Below, piece after piece: positions 23,698 to 31,677 of a DNA stretch of 54,163 bases. Position 1 is the stretch's first letter; each line of letters begins with the position of its first letter. This stretch comes from UBA9715 sp045614225 (GTDB taxonomy: Bacteria > Actinomycetota > Coriobacteriia > Coriobacteriales > Eggerthellaceae), in contig JAZLCO010000039.1 in assembly GCA_045614225.1 (NCBI GenBank), positions 1-54,163 of the forward strand, in the 5' to 3' direction. The notes under the pieces were generated by a model. The model saw only the letters and a program-made list of their open reading frames with translations, ran no database searches and was not told the origin of the DNA. The translations under genes and the position numbers were made by a program.

Positions 23698-25212
23698 TTA
23701 TTCGTTGTCCTGACGCTCAGCAATCTCCTTCTGGGCCTGGGCCAGAACATCATTGTTGATCCTGTAACCAAAGATGAGGATCAGCATGGAGATAACGCAG
23801 AGGATCGCGGGAAGCACGAACCAGCCGTTGACGATGCCCTCTTGCAGGGCAGGCGTGGACTGATCGGCGGTCATGCCGGCAACGAAGCCAGCTGCACCGA
23901 GGATGGCGGGGATGACAACGCCACGTGCGAAGAAGCCGATCTTGAGAGGCAGAACCTGCAGGCCGGAAATCCAACCAGCGGAGTTCTTGCCGGTCTTCCA
24001 CTCGGAGTAGACGACGCAGTCGCCGTACATCGCGGGGATAACTGCGTAGATGAGGCCGTAACCAGCCTGTGCGATGGTCATGCAGACCACGACGACCATC
24101 ATCTGCGTGTAGCTGACGCGAGAGATGAGCAGCATAGCGATCATGACGATGAAGGCTGCAATGACTGCCCTCTTCGAACCCTTGAGCGCCTTGGAAACAG
24201 GGCCGCCAAGGTAAGCGCCAACAACGGTGCCGACATTGGTTGCGAAGATGTAGGTGGCGAGCATGCCAGGATTGAACGCAACATAGGTGAAATAGTAGAC
24301 AGCCGTGCCGCCGACGACGAAGTTGAAGATCCACTTCGCAACGTCGCCCAGCATCAGGAAGATGACATTGGGGTTCGAAGCAATGGAACGACCAAGGTCG
24401 CCAGCGCTGTTGTTCGTCTTGTCTTCCTTCTTGGCGGCCTTCCAGTTGGCGAGCTCTTCCTTGGTGTATTCCTTCTCATAACCCTTGGTGATGAAGAAGT
24501 GCACGTTGTAGAGCGCTGCCATGACGCAGCCGAATACGAACGCTGCAAACGCGTAGTTAGCAGGTGCTGCAGACGGGTCGGTGTTCTGATTGCCGAGCAG
24601 CATTGCGCCAACCATGGCAACAGGCGGGAAGATGTACGCGAAGAGGATCTTCGAAGCGTCCGACCACATACCACGGGTCGAAGCGAGGTGCGCACGATCT
24701 TCGGGCGTCTTGCCGACGACGGCAATCATGGAAACGTTCGCGACGTACGGGAAGTCCCAGGTGCAGTGCGACGCGACATAGAAGACCGTGATGAGCACTG
24801 CGGTGATTACCGGGTTGTCCGAGAACTTGACATAGTCAAGCGCGAACAGAATCGGAACTGCCCAAGGCATGATGAACAGGAAGGAGCGGTAGCGGCCCCA
24901 ACGCATGGGCTTGATCGTGTTGATGATTGCGCCCCAGAGCCAACCGACGATTGCGTCGATGACGGAACCGACCGTCGACACGATGCCGGCGAGTACCGGG
25001 TCGAGCATTGCGCAGTTGGTGAGGAAGAACACGAAATAGTAGTTCTCTACCGAGTTCATGATGTTGAAACCGAAGTCACCAACACCATAGAAGAACCTCA
25101 GCGCCGTTGACAGCGGCTTATAGTCCGCTGGCAAGCTGGGCTCTTTTACTTCCACTGCGGCAGCTTGCTCCTGTGGAACTTCCGCCTCTGTGGCTTTGAT
25201 TTCGTCACTCAT
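23698..25212 (-). CDS. MFS transporter of the glycoside-pentoside-hexuronide:cation symporter type
   Basis: The 504-residue protein has 12 predicted membrane segments and the GPH-type look: an early YGVGDFGFNIMNSVENYYFVFFLT segment, then VGWLWGAIINTIKPMRWGRYRSF after segment 2 and YSEWKTGKNSAGWISGLQVLPLKIG near the second half. It has an acidic N-terminal extension of about 40 residues. The start at 25212 follows GGGGAGA; a longer frame to 25341 would run into the operator. In this setting it most likely imports the substrate of the UroD-fold methyltransferase downstream. The PucR regulator is divergent. Confidence 0.85.
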   Translation of the reverse strand: MSDEIKATEAEVPQEQAAAVEVKEPSLPADYKPLSTALRFFYGVGDFGFNIMNSVENYYFVFFLTNCAMLDPVLAGIVSTVGSVIDAIVGWLWGAIINTIKPMRWGRYRSFLFIMPWAVPILFALDYVKFSDNPVITAVLITVFYVASHCTWDFPYVANVSMIAVVGKTPEDRAHLASTRGMWSDASKILFAYIFPPVAMVGAMLLGNQNTDPSAAPANYAFAAFVFGCVMAALYNVHFFITKGYEKEYTKEELANWKAAKKEDKTNNSAGDLGRSIASNPNVIFLMLGDVAKWIFNFVVGGTAVYYFTYVAFNPGMLATYIFATNVGTVVGAYLGGPVSKALKGSKRAVIAAFIVMIAMLLISRVSYTQMMVVVVCMTIAQAGYGLIYAVIPAMYGDCVVYSEWKTGKNSAGWISGLQVLPLKIGFFARGVVIPAILGAAGFVAGMTADQSTPALQEGIVNGWFVLPAILCVISMLILIFGYRINNDVLAQAQKEIAERQDNE

Positions 25213-25321
25213 TACTCTCCCCTTTCTTGACATGAGATGACTGTTTACCCACCTTGGCGAAAAGGATAGAAAAAACGTCGGTTTCTCCACAAGTGCAACA
25301 CATGCTATACTTTGCCCAATT

Positions 25322-25343
25322 AATTGTGCACGAGTGCACAATT
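25322..25343. promoter_or_regulatory. Perfect dyad operator between transporter and PucR genes
   Basis: AATTGTGCAC and its exact reverse complement flank two bases (GA). It lies between the divergent transporter (start 25212) and PucR (start 25420) genes. A TATAGC sequence for the leftward transporter promoter is about 20 bases away, so a protein here would sit near its -35. It is the best candidate site for the adjacent PucR regulator. The rest of 25213-25419 shows no gene. Confidence 0.6.
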
Positions 25344-25419
25344 ATATTTATTCACACATAGTTTGACAGAGAAAACACGACGGCAATCGTTCGAACAAGC
25401 CCAGAGAGCGAAGTGCAAT

Positions 25420-26967
25420 ATGAAACTATCATTGCGATACATGTACACGAAAGTCCTGTCAATTGACGAGACGGCGCGCATAGCCGACGAGCATATCGCC
25501 CCTTTGGATATCGAGTGGGTCGGAGTTGCTTCCACGCGATTTGCAAGCCATGCAAGCTTTCTATACTTCGTCGCCGACGAGACCGAGGTGCCAGCTCGTC
25601 CACTCGACCCCGTTGACATGTTCGGATGCGTCGTACCGGAAAGCCTCGCTGGGCAATGCAGGGGCATCCCGCGCATCATCGTTTCAGACGAGTGCGATCT
25701 TGATGCCCTGTTCGCCAAACTTGTAGCGGAAATCGAGCGTTATCGCACCTGGCATGATCGCATCAGCGACCTGCTCGTCGCTGATGCCCCCTATCAAGCA
25801 CTCGTGAACGCCACATCCGAGTTCGTGCCGCGTCCCATGTACATCGCCGACGCAAGCTGGCGCATGATCGCCCGGGTCGACTTCGAAATGGACGAAATCA
25901 GCGCCACGTGGCACTACCAAAACCAACACGATGGCCTTTATCCGCACCATATCGTGGATGCGCTCAACCGCACAGGAGACTATTTCCGGATCACGAACCT
26001 CCCGCACGCCTCACTCATCGACTCCGAAGTGTACACGATGCGCATCTTGGCGAAACCCATTCGCCATGCGGGGAGGCTCGTAGGCTATTACTTCATGATC
26101 GACACGTGGGGCGATTTGGGTTATTGCGAAGTCGAAATTGCCGAGGAGTTCGGCTCGATGATCGCACCGCTCATGGCGGCCCGCGATGCCCAGCAGGGCT
26201 ACATAGCCGGCTTCCAGGACAACTTCATCTTCCATATTCTGGACGGACTGCTCACGAGCAAAAGGGACATCGCCCGCCAGCTCATGTCCGAACGACACTG
26301 GAGCGTCGACTCCGATTTCCGACTGGCAACCGTGCGTTTCGAGCCAAACGAATTCGAAAACCATCTCCTTCACATGCGCACGATGGGCATGCTGTTGGGC
26401 AACTTCGAAAGTCACGCCTACTCGTACCGTGACACAGCTATCGCGCTGTTCCACAAACCGGAAGACGCCTCGGAAGATTTCTTTACCCACATGCAGAAAT
26501 GCAGCCAAGCGCTCAAGCGCGTGATAGTGGTGAGCAATCGTTTCAGGGATTTCTCACAGTTGAAAACCTACTATGACCAAAACATTTACGTGCACGAAAG
26601 CATCGAAGCCGCCATGGACCTTGAACCGCGCGTCATCTCATGCGACAGCACGTTCCAGCGGCTGCTTGCCGATAGGTGTCGAGGCGAACTTCCCGGTTGC
26701 TATGAGGCCGATGTGCTTCGCTCCTATGACCACCTTCACGGCACGTCTTACTGTAGGACGTTGTACACATACTTGAAATACGAGCGCAATGCCGTAGCCA
26801 CAGCTGATGCGCTGTACATTCACCGCAATACTTTGCGCAACCATCTGAACAAGATCGCCGAAATCACCGGGTCGGACTTTGACGATGCAGACGTGCGGTT
26901 CCACCTGCTTATTTCGTTGAACACGCAATTGAATTCGAGTTCGGAGTACTCCCACATCATGCAATGA
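25420..26967 (+). CDS. PucR-type transcriptional regulator (second copy)
   Basis: The 515-residue protein shares its layout with the regulator at 7440: a non-enzymatic sensory N-terminus and a C-terminal PucR helix-turn-helix (TLYTYLKYERNAVATADALYIHRNTLRNHLNKIAEI). The start at 25420 (MKLSLRYMY) is chosen by likeness to the other PucR protein; its ribosome site is weak. It is divergent from the transporter gene across a perfect dyad. Both PucR genes neighbour UroD-fold methyltransferase modules, so each probably senses the methoxylated or methylated substrate of its module. Confidence 0.85.
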   Translation: MKLSLRYMYTKVLSIDETARIADEHIAPLDIEWVGVASTRFASHASFLYFVADETEVPARPLDPVDMFGCVVPESLAGQCRGIPRIIVSDECDLDALFAKLVAEIERYRTWHDRISDLLVADAPYQALVNATSEFVPRPMYIADASWRMIARVDFEMDEISATWHYQNQHDGLYPHHIVDALNRTGDYFRITNLPHASLIDSEVYTMRILAKPIRHAGRLVGYYFMIDTWGDLGYCEVEIAEEFGSMIAPLMAARDAQQGYIAGFQDNFIFHILDGLLTSKRDIARQLMSERHWSVDSDFRLATVRFEPNEFENHLLHMRTMGMLLGNFESHAYSYRDTAIALFHKPEDASEDFFTHMQKCSQALKRVIVVSNRFRDFSQLKTYYDQNIYVHESIEAAMDLEPRVISCDSTFQRLLADRCRGELPGCYEADVLRSYDHLHGTSYCRTLYTYLKYERNAVATADALYIHRNTLRNHLNKIAEITGSDFDDADVRFHLLISLNTQLNSSSEYSHIMQ

Positions 26968-26968
26968 T

Positions 26969-26996
26969 GCGCTTCCGAGAGCCATCTCGGAAGCGC
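26969..26996. terminator. Bidirectional hairpin after the second PucR gene
   Basis: A perfect 12-bp stem GCGCTTCCGAGA with its complement and a 4-base loop lies between convergent genes, starting within two bases of the PucR stop. There is no T-tract. Confidence 0.65.
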
Positions 26997-27004
26997 CGCA
27001 ATAC

Positions 27005-27238
27005 TTACCCGAGGGCTTTGAGATGCTCCAGGACATCATCGAGACCTTCGATGAGCCGGCCATCATCGTAGAGGTATGGAATCTTGTTCGCGTCACCCCC
27101 GAGGCCGAGCAACTCGTTGTAAGGCCCCTCGTACTCGACATCGCGCAAATCAAGCGCGATGCCATGCTCGTCAGCGTAGCGCGTCGCAATGGCGCACGTC
27201 GTGCATGGCGCCCAGTAGTACATGATCGGTTTATCCAT
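27005..27238 (-). CDS. Glutaredoxin-like thioredoxin-fold protein
   Basis: The 77-residue protein has a glutaredoxin-like fold with the redox pair in APCTTC (C-x2-C, residues 10-13) and the cis-proline site KIPYLY. It would reduce disulfides or bind a thiol cofactor. AAGGAA precedes ATG at 27238. It lies after the alpha/beta hydrolase gene on the same strand. Its redox partner is unknown. Confidence 0.75.
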   Translation of the reverse strand: MDKPIMYYWAPCTTCAIATRYADEHGIALDLRDVEYEGPYNELLGLGGDANKIPYLYDDGRLIEGLDDVLEHLKALG

Positions 27239-27311
27239 GATTCGTTCCTTCTTTTCCCAAACATGCAACCCGCGTCGGCGACTCGCCGCTCCGGGTATTC
27301 ACTCGCCTCGA

Positions 27312-28238
27312 TTACAGCTGCAGGAACAGCCACTCGATGATGGTCTCCTCCACCTCGTACTTGAGGTCATCGTAATTATGAATCTCGTGGCGATACCCGC
27401 TGAAGAGCTTCGTGATGACGTTGTGCCCGGTGTCGGTCAGCCAGTTCGCGCACATGTACACACCCTCGCCGAAGTTGCCAACCGGATCCTGATCACCCGC
27501 AATGAGCAGAATCGGCAGCTCGACCGGCACCTTCTTCGCCCAGTCCTCGCCCTCGATGACAAGCATCATATCGATGAAGTCACGAATGCTGATGTTGTGC
27601 ACCGGCTGCGTGAACGCATCGAACGGGTCCGCAGCGTGATCTTTCTGCACGTACGGGTCGTGGCAGATCCACTCGTTGCCGAGCTCCACGCCCTCGTCGC
27701 AACGGGAGAACATCCAGCCAAACAAGTCGTTCACGAACTCGGGGTTGCTCTCATGCGCCTCGCCCGCCTTGACGGCAGCATCGACCTTCATGCGGGTGGC
27801 GCGTGTGTTGTTGAAGATGCCCGTTGTGCCGCAATAGATAACACCCGTTAGCTCATCGCCGTACTTTGCCGAGAAATCGCGCGCGATCATCGAGCCCATC
27901 GAATGACCGAACATGAAGTATGGAAGGTCGGGGTACTTCTCGCACACGATGTCTTTGAACAGCTTCTCGTCTTCCATCATGGTGTGCGGACCAGCATCGC
28001 CCCAGTCGCCCCATGTGTCGTTGAGAATCGCCGTCGCACCATGGCCGACGTGATCGTTTGCGGCAACGATGAAACCAGCGTCCATCAAGGCAACGATCAT
28101 ATGAAAGTAACGGCGGGAATGCTCACCGAAACCATGAACGAGTTGCACGACGCCTTCAGGCTCGCATGCAGGAACGTAAATCCAACCAACCACCTGATCG
28201 CGTCCATTTGATGAGGGGAATTTGACTTCGTGCAACAT
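27312..28238 (-). CDS. Alpha/beta hydrolase (lysophospholipase-like)
   Basis: The 308-residue protein is a serine hydrolase of the monoacylglycerol lipase/lysophospholipase group. The oxyanion region is LVHGFGEHSRRY, the nucleophile lies in FGHSMGS, the acid in AGDQDPVGN and the catalytic histidine in GYRHEIHN. The start at 28238 follows AAGGAG; a longer frame reaches 28337. A glutaredoxin-like gene follows on the same strand. The substrate is likely a carboxylic ester or lipid. Confidence 0.88.
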   Translation of the reverse strand: MLHEVKFPSSNGRDQVVGWIYVPACEPEGVVQLVHGFGEHSRRYFHMIVALMDAGFIVAANDHVGHGATAILNDTWGDWGDAGPHTMMEDEKLFKDIVCEKYPDLPYFMFGHSMGSMIARDFSAKYGDELTGVIYCGTTGIFNNTRATRMKVDAAVKAGEAHESNPEFVNDLFGWMFSRCDEGVELGNEWICHDPYVQKDHAADPFDAFTQPVHNISIRDFIDMMLVIEGEDWAKKVPVELPILLIAGDQDPVGNFGEGVYMCANWLTDTGHNVITKLFSGYRHEIHNYDDLKYEVEETIIEWLFLQL

Positions 28239-28366
28239 GACTCGCTCCTTTTCTCGGAAGATTCCTGTCCACAAACCACTCGGCTCTCTGCCGTACACGA
28301 CCATTATCCTCTTTTTCGACAGCGGTTCGCGTATCATGAGTAAAAGAAGCTGGAAAGGGGCTCACT

Positions 28367-28648
28367 ATGGACGAATGCAAAATCAACGGCCAAACGCAAG
28401 GCGCTGGTTTCGACGAACTCGTCAAAGCGATGGAAGATGACCTGTACTGGGTGCGATTCTTCGCCCGCCCCTGCTGCCCTGCCCCTGATTTGGAAGGCGC
28501 CGCTGACATGCTCGACCGCCTGAAAGGCGAAGTCGACGAGCGCGCCGACTTCACGCCTGAACAGAAGCAGGCGCTCTGCGAGACTATCGAATCTCGCAAG
28601 GAATGGTACCCACGGTCGGGGCTCTGCAGGGCAAAGCGCAGCTCGTAA
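28367..28648 (+). CDS. Hypothetical small protein, 93 residues
   Basis: I do not recognise a family. The protein is acidic in its middle, has a Cys pair (RPCCPAP, residues 34-40) and an amphipathic helical second half. AAAGGGG precedes the ATG at a normal distance, which supports a real gene. It is divergent from the hydrolase and 57 bases before the metallophosphoesterase gene, with which it may be co-transcribed. Confidence 0.55.
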   Translation: MDECKINGQTQGAGFDELVKAMEDDLYWVRFFARPCCPAPDLEGAADMLDRLKGEVDERADFTPEQKQALCETIESRKEWYPRSGLCRAKRSS

Positions 28649-28705
28649 GCAACTCAATTGCACCACGCGCGTCCTGACCGATTGATCGAGAAAACGGAAG
28701 TAACT

Positions 28706-29815
28706 ATGAGCACAGATATCACCCGCAGGAAGTTCGTCAAGATCACGACTGCAGCAGCAGGGCTTACAATCGGGTCGGCATTTATCGCTGGATGCTCGAC
28801 GAGCACAGCCTCAAGCGCTTCGGAAACGACCACAAACGCCGTCAGTACAACAACGTATGACACAGGGCGTGCGCCGAAATACATGGGCGCCATGAACAAG
28901 GCGCAGAAAATCGACACCACTCCCGACGAAAGCGAGGCAATTGCCAAGTTCATCGTCGTCAGCGACACGCATCTTTCGTTTACGTACCAGGCTTACATCG
29001 ACCGCGTGCAGAACATGTTCGAGGACATCGCCGAGTTTTGCCCCGACAACGACGCCATCATCGTGAACGGCGACATCACCAACACCGGCTCCCTGGAAGA
29101 GTATGCGAAATTCGCCGAGCTCGCTGAGGCGTCGGGGTTTGCATATCCGGACGATTTCGTGCTGGTCATCGGCAACCACGATCAATACGATTCGAGCGAG
29201 GGAACGCAAACGGTTTCAAATCTTTCGGATCGTTTCAAGGAACAGGCAGGCATCGCCGATCAGGTACATCCGTACTACGACCGCACCATCAACGGCGTGC
29301 ACCTCATCCTCATGGGCCCCGATAGCTATCCGGAGAGCAGCTGGGAGCAATTCGGCATCTCCGCTGAGGAGATCGAGTGGCTGGACAATCTAATCGACGT
29401 CGATCAGAACAAGGAGCAGCTCTCGTTCGTCTTCATGCACGAACCGCTCTACGAAACCGTGCGAAACACGCAACCCGGCGACTGGGGCCACGAATGGTCG
29501 CTTTCCGACCAGGACAACTTCAACTTGCACGATTGCATAAAGAAGCACCCGAACGTCATCTTCTTCACCGGGCACACTCACGCGCTTCCCGACACGGTCC
29601 AACTTGACGATGAAGAGCCGCTCTACGTTGGTACGGGGTCGATCGCCTATTGCATCGATGACGTCGACGACGACTCGACGGGCAATGCTGACATCGAAGA
29701 GTACGGATCGCTCGGCTGGGAAGTCACCGTATGGGAGACGTGCATCCGCTTCCGCATGCGCGACTTCATCAAGCGCGAATTCACCGATCTGGAAAGCGCG
29801 ATCTATCAGTTCTAA
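28706..29815 (+). CDS. Tat-exported lipoprotein metallophosphoesterase
   Basis: The 369-residue protein begins with a twin-arginine signal (TRRKFVKITTAAAG) ending in a lipobox-like FIAGC, so it is probably exported folded and anchored outside the membrane. The calcineurin-like metal site is complete: VSDTHLS, VNGDITN, IGNHD, a histidine in FMHEPLY and FTGHTHA. It would hydrolyse phosphoesters with two metal ions. The start at 28706 gives a proper signal peptide and follows GGAAG. A terminator lies downstream. Confidence 0.88.
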   Translation: MSTDITRRKFVKITTAAAGLTIGSAFIAGCSTSTASSASETTTNAVSTTTYDTGRAPKYMGAMNKAQKIDTTPDESEAIAKFIVVSDTHLSFTYQAYIDRVQNMFEDIAEFCPDNDAIIVNGDITNTGSLEEYAKFAELAEASGFAYPDDFVLVIGNHDQYDSSEGTQTVSNLSDRFKEQAGIADQVHPYYDRTINGVHLILMGPDSYPESSWEQFGISAEEIEWLDNLIDVDQNKEQLSFVFMHEPLYETVRNTQPGDWGHEWSLSDQDNFNLHDCIKKHPNVIFFTGHTHALPDTVQLDDEEPLYVGTGSIAYCIDDVDDDSTGNADIEEYGSLGWEVTVWETCIRFRMRDFIKREFTDLESAIYQF

Positions 29816-29845
29816 CCGAAGACGTGCCTGACATCATGCTCGATG

Positions 29846-29886
29846 GCGCAAGTGACACATCCGATTGCGTCACTTGCGCTTCGTTT
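29846..29886 (+). terminator. Terminator after the metallophosphoesterase gene
   Basis: A perfect 11-bp stem GCGCAAGTGAC with its complement (12-base loop) is followed by TTCGTTT. It lies between convergent genes and may also serve the leftward membrane protein. Confidence 0.75.
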
Positions 29887-29894
29887 ATGTGGGC

Positions 29895-30338
29895 TTAGGA
29901 TTTTCTCGAGATGTAGAACCACGACGCCATGTACACAACGAGGAATACGCACACTACGGTGGCGAGCAAGCTGATAGCATCCTGCATGTCGTTGAACGCC
30001 ATCACAAACAACGCAATCGGAAAGAGGCAGGCCATGACGACGACCGCAAGTCGTGTGGCCTTGTATGCAATCAGCACATTGCGCTCGTCGGATTCCTCGA
30101 TGGCTGCTTTGCGCAACGCCGCCTCGTTATGCAATCTGCGCACATCGCGCACTGTCGAGATGACCCAAACCGCAACGATGGCAAACACCATATAGAAATA
30201 GGTGCTCTGCGCAAGCTCCCCGTTTCCCTGCAACGCAACGTACAGCATCCCAGCGGCCCAAAGGCCCAACACTACACTCTTGACGACGATTCTCCGCCAG
30301 ATACGGCTCTTCATGTTCTGAACGGCATTCTCTCCCAT
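29895..30338 (-). CDS. Four-helix membrane protein paired with an XRE regulator
   Basis: The 147-residue protein has four hydrophobic segments (about residues 18-36, 45-62, 95-115 and 120-140) with a charged loop in the middle (RLHNEAALRKAAIEESDERN). The E-S-DERN motif is typical of small DUF2178/DUF6442-like membrane proteins encoded next to XRE regulators. The start lies two bases after the regulator stop, so both share one transcript. Function is unknown; a membrane sensor for the regulator is possible. Confidence 0.65.
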   Translation of the reverse strand: MGENAVQNMKSRIWRRIVVKSVVLGLWAAGMLYVALQGNGELAQSTYFYMVFAIVAVWVISTVRDVRRLHNEAALRKAAIEESDERNVLIAYKATRLAVVVMACLFPIALFVMAFNDMQDAISLLATVVCVFLVVYMASWFYISRKS

Positions 30339-30340
30339 GG

Positions 30341-30544
30341 CTAAACCTCCTCGCCAGACAGATCGAATACTTCCTCGATAGTTTTCCCGAAATAGTGCGC
30401 GATGCGATACGCCAGGGGAAGACTTGCAACGTATCGCTCGTTTTCGATGGAGATGATGGTCTGTCGCGAAACCCCCATAGCCTCAGCGAGTTCCGCTTGG
30501 CTGATACCACGCTCCTGCCGCAACGCTTTTATGCTCGTTCGCAT
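30341..30544 (-). CDS. Small XRE-family transcriptional regulator
   Basis: The 67-residue protein is a single helix-turn-helix domain of the Cro/C1 type (RQERGISQAELAEAMGVSRQTIISIENERY). The tail FGKTIEEVFDL is typical of YozG-like regulators. AAGGAGGG precedes the start at 30544. It has a consensus promoter flanked by two matching dyads, suggesting autoregulation. The membrane protein gene follows immediately. Confidence 0.9.
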   Translation of the reverse strand: MRTSIKALRQERGISQAELAEAMGVSRQTIISIENERYVASLPLAYRIAHYFGKTIEEVFDLSGEEV

Positions 30545-30563
30545 GTCTCCCTCCTTTCTTGAA

Positions 30564-30630
30564 ATGTAAAGTATGCTTAACATTTCGAATCATATGGCAG
30601 CTTATGCCACATGTCAAGCGTACTTTACAT
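30564..30630 (-). promoter_or_regulatory. Consensus promoter with two flanking XRE operators
   Basis: Leftward TTGACA (30612-30617) and TATGAT (30589-30594) are exactly 17 bases apart. Two near-identical 20-base sites in inverted orientation, ATGTAAAGTATGCTTAACAT at 30564-30583 and its relative at 30611-30630, cover the transcription start and the -35. Each is itself a near-dyad. They fit binding sites for the XRE regulator encoded just downstream. Confidence 0.75.
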
Positions 30631-30717
30631 AACGGGAGAGAAACGGTTTCGAAGAAGAAACCTGCACTTGACGGTATACTTGACTCAAGAAATTGCACTG
30701 CGAAAGGAGCCGCTGGC

Positions 30718-31314
30718 ATGACAAAGCTTGAAGCCGGCATCGAGCGCGATCAAGCATTCGCGCTGCTGAACGAACACAACAAAGAAGAGTTCCACATCGA
30801 ACACGCCGAAACCCTCGAAGGCACATTGCGTTATTTCGCCCAGGAATTCGACCCTGAGAACGTTGAGTTCTGGAGCATCGTCGGCTTGTTGCACGACCTC
30901 GATTGGGAGGAATACCCCGAACTTGAAGTACACACTCTGAAAGCTGAGCCATGGCTACGCGAAGCGGGCGGCACCGATGAACTCGTGCATGCCATCCAGT
31001 CGCACAACTTCGCCGCCGAAGGCTGCCCCGACCCCGAGCTCTTCATGGAAAAGGTCCTGTATGCCACAGATGAGCTGACGGGCCTTATCGGAGCTGCGGT
31101 GCTCATGCGCCCGTCGAAGAGCGTCATGGATTTGCCGCTCAAATCCCTCAAGAAAAAGTTCAAGGACAAGCGCTTCGCCGCCGGATGCTCCCGCGATGTC
31201 ATCCGCCAAGGTGCCGAACTCTGCGGTTGGGAACTCGACGAACTGATGGAGCGCACCATCGCAGCAATGCAGTCATTCGCCCCAGATCGCGATACGTTCG
31301 TTCCTGCTGAATAA
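30718..31314 (+). CDS. HD-domain protein
   Basis: The 198-residue protein is an HD-fold phosphohydrolase-like protein. The metal site reads HIEHAETLEG (residues 21-30) and LLHDLDWEEYP (about 57-67), followed by HAIQSHNF. AAAGGAG precedes the ATG at 30718. The family acts on nucleotides or phosphates, but the substrate here is unknown. It is upstream of the TSCPD gene. Confidence 0.8.
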   Translation: MTKLEAGIERDQAFALLNEHNKEEFHIEHAETLEGTLRYFAQEFDPENVEFWSIVGLLHDLDWEEYPELEVHTLKAEPWLREAGGTDELVHAIQSHNFAAEGCPDPELFMEKVLYATDELTGLIGAAVLMRPSKSVMDLPLKSLKKKFKDKRFAAGCSRDVIRQGAELCGWELDELMERTIAAMQSFAPDRDTFVPAE

Positions 31315-31377
31315 CCAGCGTGCGGTATCCGAAAATCGCCTTTTCACTCCACCTCAAGCCAGTTGAAAGAGAAAACC

Positions 31378-31635
31378 ATGACCCATCACAACTACATGAC
31401 CAAGGGAACGTGCTCGAGAATGATCGAGTTCGATCTCGAGGACGGCAAGCTCCACAACATAAGCTTCATGGGCGGATGCCACGGCAACTTGAAAGCAATT
31501 GGCCTGCTGCTCGAAGGAGCCGATGCCCAGGAAGCGGCCGACAAGCTGCGCGGCAACACCTGCGGCAACCGTCCGACGTCTTGTGCAGATCAGCTTTCGC
31601 GCGCCATCGACAAGGCATTTGCGGTTGAAGCGTAA
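31378..31635 (+). CDS. TSCPD-domain protein (TIGR03905 type)
   Basis: The 85-residue protein is a stand-alone TSCPD domain, otherwise found at the C-terminus of some B12-dependent ribonucleotide reductases. It shows MGGCHGNLKAIGLLLEG and the motif CGNRPTSCADQLSRAI. The two conserved cysteines suggest zinc or redox function. The start at 31378 has only a weak AAAGAG site. Its biochemical role is unknown. Confidence 0.8.
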   Translation: MTHHNYMTKGTCSRMIEFDLEDGKLHNISFMGGCHGNLKAIGLLLEGADAQEAADKLRGNTCGNRPTSCADQLSRAIDKAFAVEA

Positions 31636-31677
31636 GCGCCTCGGTGCGCGTGATTCCTAATCGCCCTTCAAAGACCC

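Noticed and set aside
23629..25110. A 493-codon open frame on the plus strand
   Set aside because: It is antisense to the well-supported GPH transporter and its composition (Asp, Arg, His, Glu) is that of a complement of a membrane protein.
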